Below are positions 1-8,771 of a DNA stretch of 40,385 bases, piece by piece. A program made the translations under genes and the position numbers. Below the pieces are notes generated by a model. The model searched no databases. It had not been told where the DNA came from and saw nothing but the letters and a program-made list of their open reading frames with translations. How positions within the stretch are numbered: position 1 is the stretch's first letter; every line of letters starts with the position of its first letter. Source of the stretch: an uncultured Lachnospiraceae bacterium (GTDB lineage Bacteria; Bacillota; Clostridia; Lachnospirales; Lachnospiraceae); assembly GCA_947586255.1 (NCBI GenBank), contig CANPXP010000024.1, forward strand, positions 1-40,385, given 5' to 3'.

Positions 1-543
1 CAGTGGACGGATTACGGCATATCGGGGATACCGGTTTTTCAGATCAGCAGGGAGGCGGCCTACGCTCTGCGGGACGGGCGCCAGGTGACAGCGGGGATAG
101 ATCTTATGCCGGATATGGCGGACGCTGCGGCGGAGCGGGCATTCTGGGAGGCGAGATGGGAGCGGAACGCCGGTCAGACGGCGGAACAGTTTGTGACCGG
201 GCTGGTCAATAAAAAGTTAGGACTGCTTCTCCTAAAGCTGGCCGGCATCAGGGAGACGGCGCGGGTGTCGGAGACTCCGGCATCCGCCGGAAGAAAGCTG
301 GAGCGGCTGTGCCGTTCTCTCACCTTGACGGTACGAGGGACGAATCCCTATGCCCAAGCGCAGGTGTGCGCCGGCGGTGTGGACTGTGCGCAGGTGACGG
401 AAACGCTGGAGTCGCGCATCGTTCCGCATGTCTTTTTTGCGGGAGAGATACTGGATATCGACGGGATCTGCGGCGGCTACAATCTGCAGTGGGCCTGGAG
501 CAGCGGCGCGGTGGCGGGTTGCGCGGCCGCAGGGTGTGACTGA
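1..543 (+). CDS. BaiN/HI0933-family NAD(P)/FAD-dependent oxidoreductase, C-terminal part (partial)
   Basis: The reading frame is open from the first base to the TGA at 541-543, so the gene begins outside the window and only about 180 residues are seen. Early in the fragment is the segment YGISGIPVFQISR, typical of the middle of the BaiN/RdsA (HI0933) flavoprotein family. Near the end is a VFFAGEILDIDG segment followed by GGYNLQWAWSSG, the FAD-contacting C-terminal signature of that family. Members are flavoproteins of poorly defined role; some reduce unsaturated bile-acid intermediates, but that specific activity cannot be assigned here. An ABC transporter operon begins 70 bases downstream. 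Family assignment is firm, substrate unknown. Confidence 0.85.
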   Translation, partial: QWTDYGISGIPVFQISREAAYALRDGRQVTAGIDLMPDMADAAAERAFWEARWERNAGQTAEQFVTGLVNKKLGLLLLKLAGIRETARVSETPASAGRKLERLCRSLTLTVRGTNPYAQAQVCAGGVDCAQVTETLESRIVPHVFFAGEILDIDGICGGYNLQWAWSSGAVAGCAAAGCD

Positions 544-613
544 ACGCCGTGCGTGAACGTACACAGAGCGGGGCGCGGCGCACGCGGAAATATACAGAAA
601 GACGGAGATTCAC

Positions 614-1726
614 ATGGAAGTGACATTGAAGGGACTGACGAAGAAATTTCCCGGCAGGGACAGGAAGAATCGCAGTGAAGTGACCGCGGTGGACCACATG
701 ACACTCGCGATTCCGGACGGACAGCTCTTGGCGCTGCTAGGGCCTTCCGGCTGCGGGAAGAGCACGGTGCTCAACCTGATCAGCGGGCTTCTTGCGCCCA
801 CGGAGGGAAAAATCTTTTTCGGGGAGGACGACGTCACGGAGCTTCCGCCCGAGAAGCGCGGCATCGGCCTGGTCTTTCAGAATTACGCGCTCTATCCCCA
901 CCTGACCGTGAGGCAGAACATTCTGTTTCCCCTGGAGAATTTGAAGGGGAAGGAGAAGCTGACCAGAGAGGAGATGCTCCGGAAGGCGGATGAGGCGGCG
1001 AAACTCGTGCAGATCGAGAGTCTGATGGACAGGAAGCCCGCGGAGCTGTCGGGCGGCCAGCAGCAGCGTGTGGCTATTGCGAGAGCGCTTGTCAAGAGGC
1101 CGCGGGTGCTTCTTTTGGACGAGCCGCTGTCCAATCTGGACGCAAGACTGCGCATCCAGACCAGGGAGGAGATCCGGCGCATCCAGCGGGAGACGAAGAT
1201 CACCACCGTGTTTGTGACCCACGATCAGGAGGAGGCCATGAGCATCTCGGATCTGATTGTGGTGATGAAGGAGGGCGTCGTGCAGCAGATCGGCAGGCCG
1301 CAGGAGGTCTATGACAGCCCGGAGAATCTCTTTGTCGCGAAATTCCTCGGCACGCCTCCCATCAATGTGTTCGAGGGACAGGTCCGCGGGCACAGGCTGT
1401 ATATCGGGGAAGACGCCGTGCTGCAGGCGAATGTGCCCGACGCCCCGGTGTATGTGGGCGTGCGGCCCGAGGGCTTTCTGATGTGTGAGACGGGGGCGCT
1501 CTCCTGCAGGCTGAACAGAGTCGAGGTGACGGGGCGCGACGTCAGCGTGGTGTCCGAGAACGCCGCGGCGGTCAGCCGGACCGTGCGGTCGCTGATCGGG
1601 GCGGAGAACGGCGGGGAGGCGGTTTCCGGCAGAGAGGGCGGAGAGATCCGTTTTGATCTCGTCCCGCGCAAGGTGTTTCTCTTTGACAGAGAGACAGAGA
1701 GACGCATCTTTTTGGAGGAGAGCTGA
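614..1726 (+). CDS. Carbohydrate ABC transporter ATP-binding protein (UgpC/MsmK/MalK type)
   Basis: This 370-residue protein is the cytoplasmic ATPase of the sugar importer encoded by the next three genes. Walker A (GPSGCGKST) is at residues 43-51. The signature LSGGQQQRVAIARAL, Walker B VLLLDEPLSNLDA and H-loop VTHDQEEAM follow in order. After about residue 235 comes a regulatory TOBE/OB-type tail, as in MalK and UgpC. A CGGAG ribosome site precedes the ATG. The stop is separated from the next start by two bases, which indicates translational coupling. MalK/MsmK-type ATPases can serve several permeases, but here the gene sits first in a complete operon. The sugar is not determinable from sequence. 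Confidence 0.93.
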   Translation: MEVTLKGLTKKFPGRDRKNRSEVTAVDHMTLAIPDGQLLALLGPSGCGKSTVLNLISGLLAPTEGKIFFGEDDVTELPPEKRGIGLVFQNYALYPHLTVRQNILFPLENLKGKEKLTREEMLRKADEAAKLVQIESLMDRKPAELSGGQQQRVAIARALVKRPRVLLLDEPLSNLDARLRIQTREEIRRIQRETKITTVFVTHDQEEAMSISDLIVVMKEGVVQQIGRPQEVYDSPENLFVAKFLGTPPINVFEGQVRGHRLYIGEDAVLQANVPDAPVYVGVRPEGFLMCETGALSCRLNRVEVTGRDVSVVSENAAAVSRTVRSLIGAENGGEAVSGREGGEIRFDLVPRKVFLFDRETERRIFLEES

Positions 1727-1728
1727 CG

Positions 1729-2631
1729 ATGGATGGAAAAAGCGTAAACGGCAGCCTGAAGGGCTGGCTGTACCTTCTGCCCGCGCTTCTTTTTCTGGGC
1801 GTATTCATGGTGTACCCGCTGGTCGACGTCTTTGTCTACTCCTTTGAGGAGGGGTACAATTCCGCGTCCCAGACTTATTTCGGCGTGGGTACATACAATT
1901 ACGCCTATGTGCTGCGCGACCCGTATTTCCTGCAGGCGGTGAAGAATACCTTCCTTCTGGTGGTGATCACCGTGCCGCTGTCCACGGGAATCGCGCTTCT
2001 CATCTCCGTGGGCCTGCACTCCATCGGGCCGCTTCGCCGCTTCCTGCAGACCGTGTATTTCCTGCCCTATGTGACCAACACGCTGGCGGTGGGCATGGTG
2101 TTCATGATTCTGTTCAAGAAGACCCCTTACTCGGACGGCTTCATCAATCTGCTGATCACCTGGTTCGGCGGGGAGGGAGTGGATTTTATCGACGGGCCGT
2201 ACTGGGCGAAGATGTTTGTGCTCTGCCTGTACACTGTCTGGGTGGTCATGCCTTTCAAGATTCTGATTCTGACCAGCGCGCTGGCCTCCGTCGATCCGGC
2301 CTACTACAAGGCGGCCAGGGTGGACGGCACATCGAAACTCAGGATGTTTGTGCGGATCACGCTGCCCATGATATCCCCCATGATCTTTTATCTCGTCATC
2401 ACGGGCTTCATCGGCGCTTTCAAGGCGTACAGCGACGTGGTGGCGCTGTTTGGCACGAACTTAAACGCCGCGGGCATGAATACCATTGTCGGCTATGTGT
2501 ATGACATGCTCTACGGCGACAGCGGCGGTTATCCGTCTTATGCCTCGGCGGCGGCCATCATCCTGTTCGCCATTGTCTTCACGATCACCTGCATCAATCT
2601 GCTGGTGAGCGGAAGCAGGCTGCGGCGGTAG
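1729..2631 (+). CDS. Sugar ABC transporter permease (MalF/UgpA type)
   Basis: The 300-residue product is an inner-membrane subunit with about six hydrophobic segments, the first at residues 12-32 (WLYLLPALLFLGVFMVYPLV). The EAA loop that contacts the ATPase is visible as YYKAARVDGTSKLRMFVRI followed by TLPMISP. The start lies 8-9 bases after a GGAGGAG ribosome site embedded in the end of the ATPase gene. Length and topology match the first permease of CUT1 carbohydrate importers. It pairs with the second permease at 2644 to form the channel. Function is clear at family level; substrate is unknown. Confidence 0.92.
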   Translation: MDGKSVNGSLKGWLYLLPALLFLGVFMVYPLVDVFVYSFEEGYNSASQTYFGVGTYNYAYVLRDPYFLQAVKNTFLLVVITVPLSTGIALLISVGLHSIGPLRRFLQTVYFLPYVTNTLAVGMVFMILFKKTPYSDGFINLLITWFGGEGVDFIDGPYWAKMFVLCLYTVWVVMPFKILILTSALASVDPAYYKAARVDGTSKLRMFVRITLPMISPMIFYLVITGFIGAFKAYSDVVALFGTNLNAAGMNTIVGYVYDMLYGDSGGYPSYASAAAIILFAIVFTITCINLLVSGSRLRR

Positions 2632-2643
2632 GAGGCCTGCCCT

Positions 2644-3636
2644 GTGGAGCATGGGGACGACGAGAGGCGTCGGCCGGACGGTATCGCGGTCCGCAGACGG
2701 GATTCGCGGGAGAGGACAGAGGTACAATCGGAAATGGCTGAGGAGAGAGGAAAGCAGGTTGTGAAAAACGAATCCGGTGAGCAGAAAGTGAGATCTCAGA
2801 GAAAAGGGCGCATGTCCGCTGCGGGTATCGTCACATACGCGCTGCTGGGCGTATGGGCGCTTGTCGTGCTGTTTCCCTTTTACTGGATGATACTGACCTC
2901 GATCAAGAGTTACAGCGCCTACAACGGAGAGTACATTCCGAAGCTGTACACGCTGTCGCCCACGCTGCAGAATTATGCGGACGCCTTCACAGCCGTGCCG
3001 CTCGGAAGATATCTGTGCAACACGCTGCTCTTTACGGTGCTCACGACGTTTATCATGCTGGCGGTGATCGTGCTCGCGGCCTTTGCCTTCGCGAGACTGG
3101 AGTTTCGGGGAAAGAACGCGGTGTTCGTGCTGTTCCTGTCCATGATGATGATTCCCAACGAGCTGGTAGTCATCACGAACTTCATCACGGTCACGAACCT
3201 CGATCTGCGCAATACCTTCGCGGGGCTGATTCTGCCCTCGGTCACCTCCGTGTTCTATCTCTATCTGCTGAAGGAGAATTTTGAGCAGATACCGGACAAT
3301 CTCTACTATGCGGCCAAGGTGGACGGCACATCGGATCTGCGCTATCTGTTCCGGGTGATGATCCCGATCGCCAGACCGACCCTTGTCACCGTCACAATCC
3401 TGAAGGTGATCGAGTGCTGGAATTCCTATGTATGGCCCAGGTTGATCACGGACGACGCAGACTATTTCCTGGTTTCCAACGGCATCCAGGAGATTCGGGA
3501 AAACGGCTTCGGACGGGAGAACATTCCGGCGATGATGGCGGCGGTGGTGGTGATTTCCGCGCCGTTGATCGTCCTGTTCCTGCTTTTTCGCGACAAGGTG
3601 ATGGAGGGCGTATCCAGAGGAGGGACGAAGGGCTGA
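2644..3636 (+). CDS. Sugar ABC transporter permease (MalG/UgpE type)
   Basis: This is the second membrane subunit of the importer, with hydrophobic segments from about residue 60 onward and the EAA loop YYAAKVDGTSDLRYLFRV followed by MIPIARP. The frame begins at a GTG at 2644 that sits 8 bases after a GGAGG overlapping the previous stop codon, which supports this start. However, the first 50-odd residues are polar and poorly like the family. Internal starts at ATG 2734 or GTG 2761, the latter behind AGGAGAGAGG, would give a normal-length permease of about 290-300 residues. The stop overlaps the start of the binding-protein gene (TGATG). Confidence 0.9.
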   Translation: MEHGDDERRRPDGIAVRRRDSRERTEVQSEMAEERGKQVVKNESGEQKVRSQRKGRMSAAGIVTYALLGVWALVVLFPFYWMILTSIKSYSAYNGEYIPKLYTLSPTLQNYADAFTAVPLGRYLCNTLLFTVLTTFIMLAVIVLAAFAFARLEFRGKNAVFVLFLSMMMIPNELVVITNFITVTNLDLRNTFAGLILPSVTSVFYLYLLKENFEQIPDNLYYAAKVDGTSDLRYLFRVMIPIARPTLVTVTILKVIECWNSYVWPRLITDDADYFLVSNGIQEIRENGFGRENIPAMMAAVVVISAPLIVLFLLFRDKVMEGVSRGGTKG

Positions 3637-5264
3637 TGAAGAAGCGGAGAGAAACCTGGATCCGAAAAAGCGGCTGCGCCGCCGCGCTCCTGAGCCTGTG
3701 TCTTCTGTGCCTTGCGGGCTGCCACGGACGGGAGGGTTACGCGCCCTACGAGATGCCGGAGACCTTCGACGAGACGCGGCATTATGAGATTACCTTCTGG
3801 GCGAAGAACGATACGAACAAGACCCAGACGGCGATCTACGAGCAGGCCATCGAGGACTTTGAGACGCTGTATCCGAACATCACGGTGAATCTGCGGCTGT
3901 ACACGGATTACGGCAGGATCTACAACGACGTGATCACAAATATCGCCACGGACACCACGCCCAACGTGTGCATCACCTATCCGGATCATATTGCCACCTA
4001 TCTGACGGGCTCAAACAACGTGGTCTGTCTGGACGAGCTGGCTGCCGATCCGGACTATGGTCTGGGCGGGGAGAAGGTCAGGTTCGACGGGCCTGCCAGC
4101 GATGAGCTGATTCCGGATTTCCTGGAGGAGTGCAGGATCGACGGGCGGCTGTATGCGCTGCCCTACATGCGCTCCACGGAGGCCTGCTATGTCAACAAGA
4201 CTTACGTGGAAGCTCTGGGCTACACGCTGCCGGAGGTTCTGACATGGGACTTCGTGTGGGAGGTCTCCGAGGCGGCCATGGCGCAGGATGGGGACGGCAA
4301 TTATCTGCTCAACGGGCAGAAGGTGATGATCCCTTTTATCTATAAATCCACCGACAATATGATGATCCAGATGCTGCGGCAGAAGGGGGCCGGATATTCC
4401 GACGCGGACGGCCGGGTGGCTATCTTCAACGACACCACGGCTTCGTTTCTGTCGGATATCGCGAAACATACCGAGACGGGCGCTTTTTCCACCTTCAAAA
4501 TCTCAGGATACCCGGCCAATTTCCTGAACGCGGGGCAGTGCGTCTTCGCGGTGGACTCCACGGCGGGCGCGACCTGGATGGGGACGGACGCGCCGCTCCT
4601 CGACATCAGCGAGGACAAGCTGGTGCGGTTTGAGACGGCGGTGTTCCCCGTGCCGCAGTTTGACACAAGCCACCCGCAGATGATCTCGCAGGGACCGTCG
4701 GTCTGTGTCTTCAACAAAAAAGACCCCCAGGAGGTCATGGCGTCCTGGCTTTTCGCCCAGTATCTTCTCACGAATGAGGTGCAGATCGCCTATGCCCAGA
4801 CGGAAGGGTATGTGCCCGTGACCGACAAGGCGCTGCGCTCCGAGGCCTATCAGGAATACCTGGCGGCGGGCGGCCGGGACAACGAGCTGCACTACGGCGT
4901 GAAGATCGAGGCGGCCAGGCTCCTTCTCGATCATGTGGACGACACCTTCGTGACACCCGTATTTGCCGGCAGCGCATCCCTGCGCGACGCGGCGGGACAG
5001 CTTGTGGAGAATACCGTGAAGGCCGTCAGGAGGGGGCAGCCGGCGGACGGGCTGGATATCGACGCCATATACGGCGAGGTTGCTTCCCTGTACAGGCTGG
5101 ATCAGCTGGGCGCGCAGCGGGAGCGCGTGTCCGCGGACAGGGAGGAGATGGGAGAGCTGCCCGGGACGGCGGTGATTCTGCTTGCGTCTCTGGCCCTCGC
5201 CTGGGCGATGATCCTTCTGTACGCGGCGGTCAGCCTGATAAAAAGGAGGAGAAATCAAGGCTGA
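3636..5264 (+). CDS. Extracellular sugar-binding lipoprotein of the ABC importer, with C-terminal membrane segment
   Basis: I chose the ATG at 3636, which overlaps the permease stop as TGATG, giving 542 residues. The N-terminus is a lipoprotein signal peptide with lipobox LAGC (Cys29). The body carries family-1 solute-binding features: an ITFWAKNDTN strand near the start and a segment around AYAQTEGYVPVT near the end. It should capture the sugar outside the membrane and deliver it to the two permeases. Unusually, residues about 508-535 form a second hydrophobic stretch (PGTAVILLASLALAWAMILL) followed by KRRRNQ. The protein may therefore be anchored at both ends. Binding proteins of this class are normally about 420-450 residues and lack such a tail. 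Confidence 0.9.
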   Translation: MKKRRETWIRKSGCAAALLSLCLLCLAGCHGREGYAPYEMPETFDETRHYEITFWAKNDTNKTQTAIYEQAIEDFETLYPNITVNLRLYTDYGRIYNDVITNIATDTTPNVCITYPDHIATYLTGSNNVVCLDELAADPDYGLGGEKVRFDGPASDELIPDFLEECRIDGRLYALPYMRSTEACYVNKTYVEALGYTLPEVLTWDFVWEVSEAAMAQDGDGNYLLNGQKVMIPFIYKSTDNMMIQMLRQKGAGYSDADGRVAIFNDTTASFLSDIAKHTETGAFSTFKISGYPANFLNAGQCVFAVDSTAGATWMGTDAPLLDISEDKLVRFETAVFPVPQFDTSHPQMISQGPSVCVFNKKDPQEVMASWLFAQYLLTNEVQIAYAQTEGYVPVTDKALRSEAYQEYLAAGGRDNELHYGVKIEAARLLLDHVDDTFVTPVFAGSASLRDAAGQLVENTVKAVRRGQPADGLDIDAIYGEVASLYRLDQLGAQRERVSADREEMGELPGTAVILLASLALAWAMILLYAAVSLIKRRRNQG

Positions 5265-5268
5265 CGTA

Positions 5269-5296
5269 TTGATTTATCGAAAATTTCATGTATACT
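5269..5296 (+). promoter_or_regulatory. Predicted promoter for the lipoprotein gene at 5376
   Basis: TTGATT at 5269-5274 and TATACT at 5291-5296 are separated by 16 bases, close to the sigma-A consensus. The transcript would have a leader of about 75 bases. It suggests the lipoprotein gene is transcribed separately from the upstream ABC operon. Confidence 0.6.
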
Positions 5297-5338
5297 TATG
5301 ATGTTGTCTGAAGACAGCGGATCTTATCAATTTTACCA

Positions 5339-5361
5339 TGAAGCGTCAATCGGGCGCTTCA
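5339..5361 (+). other. Inverted repeat in the 5' leader of the lipoprotein gene
   Basis: TGAAGCG at 5339-5345 is exactly complementary to CGCTTCA at 5355-5361, with a 9-base loop. It ends only a few bases before the CGGAGG ribosome site at 5365-5370. It could shape translation initiation or be a residual transcription signal; no T-tract follows. Confidence 0.4.
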
Positions 5362-5375
5362 GAACGGAGGAAATT

Positions 5376-6116
5376 ATGAAAAAATTGACGGCACTGTTGC
5401 TGGCGGGCGCGATGGTTCTTACCTGTGCCGGCTGCGGAAAGAGCGGCGCGGGCGCGGACGAGAAGTCCGAGGGCGTCATGACCTACGAGGAGTATGCGGC
5501 GGCGGCTCTGGATTCCCAGGTTGTGGTTGAGACTTATGTGCAGGCGAAGCAGTCCTGGTGGGAGGACAAGGCGACGGTCTATACGCAGGACAAGGACGGC
5601 GCTTACTTCCTCTACGATATGGCCTGCTCGGAAGAGGATTATGAGAAGCTGACGCCCGGCACGAAGATCAAGGTGACGGGCTACAAGTCGGAGTGGGAGG
5701 GTGAGATCGAGATCACCGACGCCACATTTGAGATTGAGGACGGCAATTATGTCGCGGCGGCCGAGGATGTGACGGCGCTTCTCGGCAAGGATGAGCTGAT
5801 CGACCACCAGAATGAATTCGTCTCCTTCAAGGGTATGACCGTGGAGGCGGCGGGGCAGGACGCGGACGGCAACGATGTGGCGTACCTGTACAAATATGAC
5901 GGATCGGGGCAGGACGGCGACGACCTGTACTTCAATGTCTCCCTCGACGGCAACACCTACACTTTCACGGTGGAGTCCTATCTGTGCGACAATACGACGG
6001 AGGTGTACAACGCGGTGAAAGCGCTGAACATCGGCGACAAAATCGATATGGAAGGTTTTCTGTACTGGTATGAGGGCGTGAACCCGCACATCACTTCCGT
6101 GACGGCGGCGCAGTAA
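5376..6116 (+). CDS. Putative lipoprotein with OB-fold-like repeats, function unknown
   Basis: The ATG at 5376 follows GGAGGAAATT and gives 246 residues; an earlier in-frame ATG at 5298 lies inside the promoter and is unlikely. The N-terminus MKKLTALLLAGAMVLTCAGC is a lipoprotein signal with the lipid-bearing Cys at residue 20. The mature part is acidic. It appears to contain two related beta-rich units: one around KLTPGTKIKVTGYKSEWEGE with ITDATFEIEDG, the other around LNIGDKIDMEGFLYWYEG with NPHITSV. This pattern of strand, 'G-x-K-I-x-V/M-x-G' and 'ITDATFE' resembles OB-fold lipoproteins common in clostridia. I cannot name a ligand. It has its own promoter and stands between a transporter operon and a dehydrogenase gene. 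Confidence 0.75.
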   Translation: MKKLTALLLAGAMVLTCAGCGKSGAGADEKSEGVMTYEEYAAAALDSQVVVETYVQAKQSWWEDKATVYTQDKDGAYFLYDMACSEEDYEKLTPGTKIKVTGYKSEWEGEIEITDATFEIEDGNYVAAAEDVTALLGKDELIDHQNEFVSFKGMTVEAAGQDADGNDVAYLYKYDGSGQDGDDLYFNVSLDGNTYTFTVESYLCDNTTEVYNAVKALNIGDKIDMEGFLYWYEGVNPHITSVTAAQ

Positions 6117-6153
6117 GAGCCTCGGCAATATCAAGGGAATGGCCTGACAGGAG

Positions 6154-6187
6154 AAGGGCGGGAGCATTTTTATGTTTTCCCGTCCTT
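6154..6187 (+). terminator. Hairpin after the lipoprotein gene, possible weak terminator
   Basis: AAGGGCGGGA at 6154-6163 pairs with TCCCGTCCTT at 6178-6187 (ten pairs, one G-U), with a T-rich 14-base loop. No run of T follows, so termination is uncertain. Confidence 0.35.
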
Positions 6188-6206
6188 GTTGTGATAGGAG
6201 TTTTGT

Positions 6207-7877
6207 ATGCATGAGTCCGAAATGATCAGGGTAAATCAGGTCAGACTTCCGCTGGACCACAGGCGGGAGGATATTATCCGCAAGGCGGCGAAGCTTTTGC
6301 GGATTTCTCCAGGCGAGGTCCTGTCATGGCGGATCGCAAGGAAGTCCATAGACGCCAGGAAGAAGCCGGAGATTGCCGTTGTTTATTCGGTGGACGTAAG
6401 CGTGCAGGAGCCGGCTAAGGTTCTGGCGCGCTGTCACAGCGCGCAGGTGCAGGCGGTGACGGAGCACGCCTACGCCTTTGCAGAGCCCGGCGCGGCGCGG
6501 TTGTCTCACAGGCCGGTCGTCATCGGCAGCGGACCGGCGGGGCTTTTCTGTGCGTATCTGCTGGCGAAGCACGGCTACAGACCGTTAGTCTTAGAGCGCG
6601 GCAGATGCGTGGAAGAGCGGCGGGAGGACGTGGAGCGGTTCTGGCGGGAAGGCGTGCTTAACCCCGCGTCCAACGTGCAGTTCGGAGAGGGCGGCGCGGG
6701 CACGTTTTCCGATGGCAAGCTGAATACCCTGGTGAAGGATAAATACGGCAGAAACCGGGAGGTGCTGCGCATCTTTGCGGAGGCGGGCGCGCCGGAGGAG
6801 ATTCTGTACGATGCGAAGCCGCACATCGGCACGGATGTTCTGTGCAGGGTGGTGCGCCGGCTCAGAGAGCAGATCATCGCCTGGGGCGGCGAGGTGCGCT
6901 TTGGGGCGCAGGTGACGGACATCTGTCATGCGGACGGGCGGATTGCGGGCGTCGTGGTAAACGGCGCGGAGACGATCCCGTGCGAGACGGCAGTTCTCGC
7001 CGTGGGGCACAGCGCCAGAGATACCTTTGCCATGCTGCATGAAAAGCATATTCCGATGGAGGCGAAGGCTTTTGCCGTGGGACTGCGCATGGAGCATCCC
7101 AGACAGATGATCGACGAGATGCAGTACGGGCGATCGTCCGATCCGCGTCTCCCGGCGGCGAGCTACAAGGTGACGGCGCAGACCTCGTCGGGCAGAGGCG
7201 TCTATTCCTTCTGCATGTGTCCGGGCGGCTACGTGGTGAACGCCTCCTCCGAGCGGGAGCGGCTGGCGGTGAACGGCATGAGCTACAGCGGGCGTGACGG
7301 CATCAACAGCAACAGCGCCGTGATCGTCACGGTGACGCCGGAGGACTACGGGGAAGATTCGCCGTTGGCGGGGGTTGCCTTTCAGAGGCGGCTGGAGGAG
7401 CGGGCGTACCGGATCGGCGGCGGCAGCGTGCCTGTGGAGACTTATGGCGATTACAGGAGGGCCGTGACGGGAACGGACGCGGGAGCGTCGGCGATTGCGC
7501 GGGATTATCCGGATTTCGCGCCGGCCATCAAGGGCGCGCACCGGATGGCGGCGGTGCACGATATCCTGCCGCGGGAGCTGAGCGAGGCCCTCGTCGAGGG
7601 GATTGACCTAATTGGTCAGTCTGTGCGCGGCTTCGCGGACGGCGGCGCCTACCTGTCGGGCGTGGAGAGCCGGACTTCCTCGCCCGTTCGGATCACGCGG
7701 GATGAGACGGGCCAGTCGGCCCTGCGGGGACTGTATCCCTGCGGCGAGGGCGCGGGCTATGCGGGCGGTATCACCTCCGCGGCCATGGACGGTATGCTGA
7801 TCGCGGAGAAGATAGCGGCGAGATACCGCCCATTTACACAAGTATCGGAGAGAATGGATATAAGGGATGGAGAGTGA
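6207..7877 (+). CDS. FAD-dependent dehydrogenase of the COG2509 type
   Basis: The 556-residue protein has an N-terminal domain of about 95 residues (VNQVRLPLDHRREDI, then LRISPGEVLSWRIARKSIDA), characteristic of uncharacterised FAD-dependent dehydrogenases of COG2509. A Rossmann dinucleotide fold follows, with VVIGSGPAGLFCAYLLAKHG from about residue 104. Further family marks are SNVQFGEGGAGTFSDGKLNT and, near the C-terminus, YPCGEGAGYAGGITSAAMDG, which contacts FAD. The ATG lies six bases after TAGGAG. The 3' end abuts the proB start. It presumably catalyses a redox reaction in the cytoplasm, but the substrate is not established for the family and the proB neighbourhood does not settle it. 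Confidence 0.9.
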   Translation: MHESEMIRVNQVRLPLDHRREDIIRKAAKLLRISPGEVLSWRIARKSIDARKKPEIAVVYSVDVSVQEPAKVLARCHSAQVQAVTEHAYAFAEPGAARLSHRPVVIGSGPAGLFCAYLLAKHGYRPLVLERGRCVEERREDVERFWREGVLNPASNVQFGEGGAGTFSDGKLNTLVKDKYGRNREVLRIFAEAGAPEEILYDAKPHIGTDVLCRVVRRLREQIIAWGGEVRFGAQVTDICHADGRIAGVVVNGAETIPCETAVLAVGHSARDTFAMLHEKHIPMEAKAFAVGLRMEHPRQMIDEMQYGRSSDPRLPAASYKVTAQTSSGRGVYSFCMCPGGYVVNASSERERLAVNGMSYSGRDGINSNSAVIVTVTPEDYGEDSPLAGVAFQRRLEERAYRIGGGSVPVETYGDYRRAVTGTDAGASAIARDYPDFAPAIKGAHRMAAVHDILPRELSEALVEGIDLIGQSVRGFADGGAYLSGVESRTSSPVRITRDETGQSALRGLYPCGEGAGYAGGITSAAMDGMLIAEKIAARYRPFTQVSERMDIRDGE

Positions 7878-7878
7878 C

Positions 7879-8736
7879 ATGGCAGACATCAGAGAAAGGC
7901 TGAAGGATAAGAAGCGGATCGTGATCAAGATCGGTTCCTCTTCCCTGCAGCACAAGGAGACGGGAGATTTTGACTACACGAAGCTGGACGTGCTGGTGCG
8001 GGAACTGTGCGATCTCAGAAACCGCGGCAGGGATGTGGTGCTGGTGACCTCGGGGGCGATCGCAGCGGGCAGGAAGGCGATCATGATGCAGGATACCGGC
8101 GAGGACAATCCCACGGCGGTGAAACAGGCCTGCGCGGCCATCGGGCAGGCGCGGTTGATGATGACTTATCAGAAGATTTTCGCGGAGTACAATCAGGTGG
8201 CGGCGCAGATTCTGATGACGAAGAATACGATCATCGACAACCTGAACCGCTTCAACGCGCGCAACACGTTCATGGAACTTTTCAAGCTTGGCGTGGTGCC
8301 GATCGTGAACGAGAACGATACCATCGCGACCTACGAGCTGGGCATCGGCGACAACGACACGCTGTCGGCCATCGTGGCCTCTCTGATTGACGCGGATATG
8401 CTGCTGCTCTTGTCGGATATCGACGGTCTCTACACGGATGATCCGCGAAAGAACCCAAACGCAAAATATATCGAGGTGGTGGAGCGGCTGACGAATGAGC
8501 TGATGGAGATGGGCAAGGCCTCCACGGGCAGCGATTCCGGCACGGGCGGCATGAACACCAAGCTGCAGGCTGCGAAGATTGCCAACAATATGGGCGTCGA
8601 CATGGTGATCGCCAACAGCGCGGATATCAAGGTGATTCATCGGATTCTGGCGGGACAGAATATCGGCACGCTGTTTCTGGCGCATAAGGAAGAGGGCTTC
8701 GACCTGCCGCTGTATGTGCAGCAGATGCACGAGTGA
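7879..8736 (+). CDS. proB: Glutamate 5-kinase
   Basis: ProB phosphorylates L-glutamate to glutamyl 5-phosphate, the first step of proline synthesis. The amino-acid-kinase fold is evident from IVIKIGSSSL at the N-terminus, VLVTSGAIAAGRKAI, VPIVNENDTIAT, DNDTLSAIVASLIDADMLLL and GTGGMNTKLQAA, all in family order. I place the start at ATG 7879, six bases after GGAG, rather than at ATG 7867, which has a poorly spaced site and overlaps the previous gene. The product is 285 residues and lacks the C-terminal PUA domain present in longer ProB proteins; short forms are known in Firmicutes. The proA partner follows one gene later. Feedback inhibition by proline is usual for the family. Confidence 0.95.
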   Translation: MADIRERLKDKKRIVIKIGSSSLQHKETGDFDYTKLDVLVRELCDLRNRGRDVVLVTSGAIAAGRKAIMMQDTGEDNPTAVKQACAAIGQARLMMTYQKIFAEYNQVAAQILMTKNTIIDNLNRFNARNTFMELFKLGVVPIVNENDTIATYELGIGDNDTLSAIVASLIDADMLLLLSDIDGLYTDDPRKNPNAKYIEVVERLTNELMEMGKASTGSDSGTGGMNTKLQAAKIANNMGVDMVIANSADIKVIHRILAGQNIGTLFLAHKEEGFDLPLYVQQMHE

Positions 8737-8771
8737 GAACGTATTCGGACAGAGAGGGCGGAGGTGTCGGT

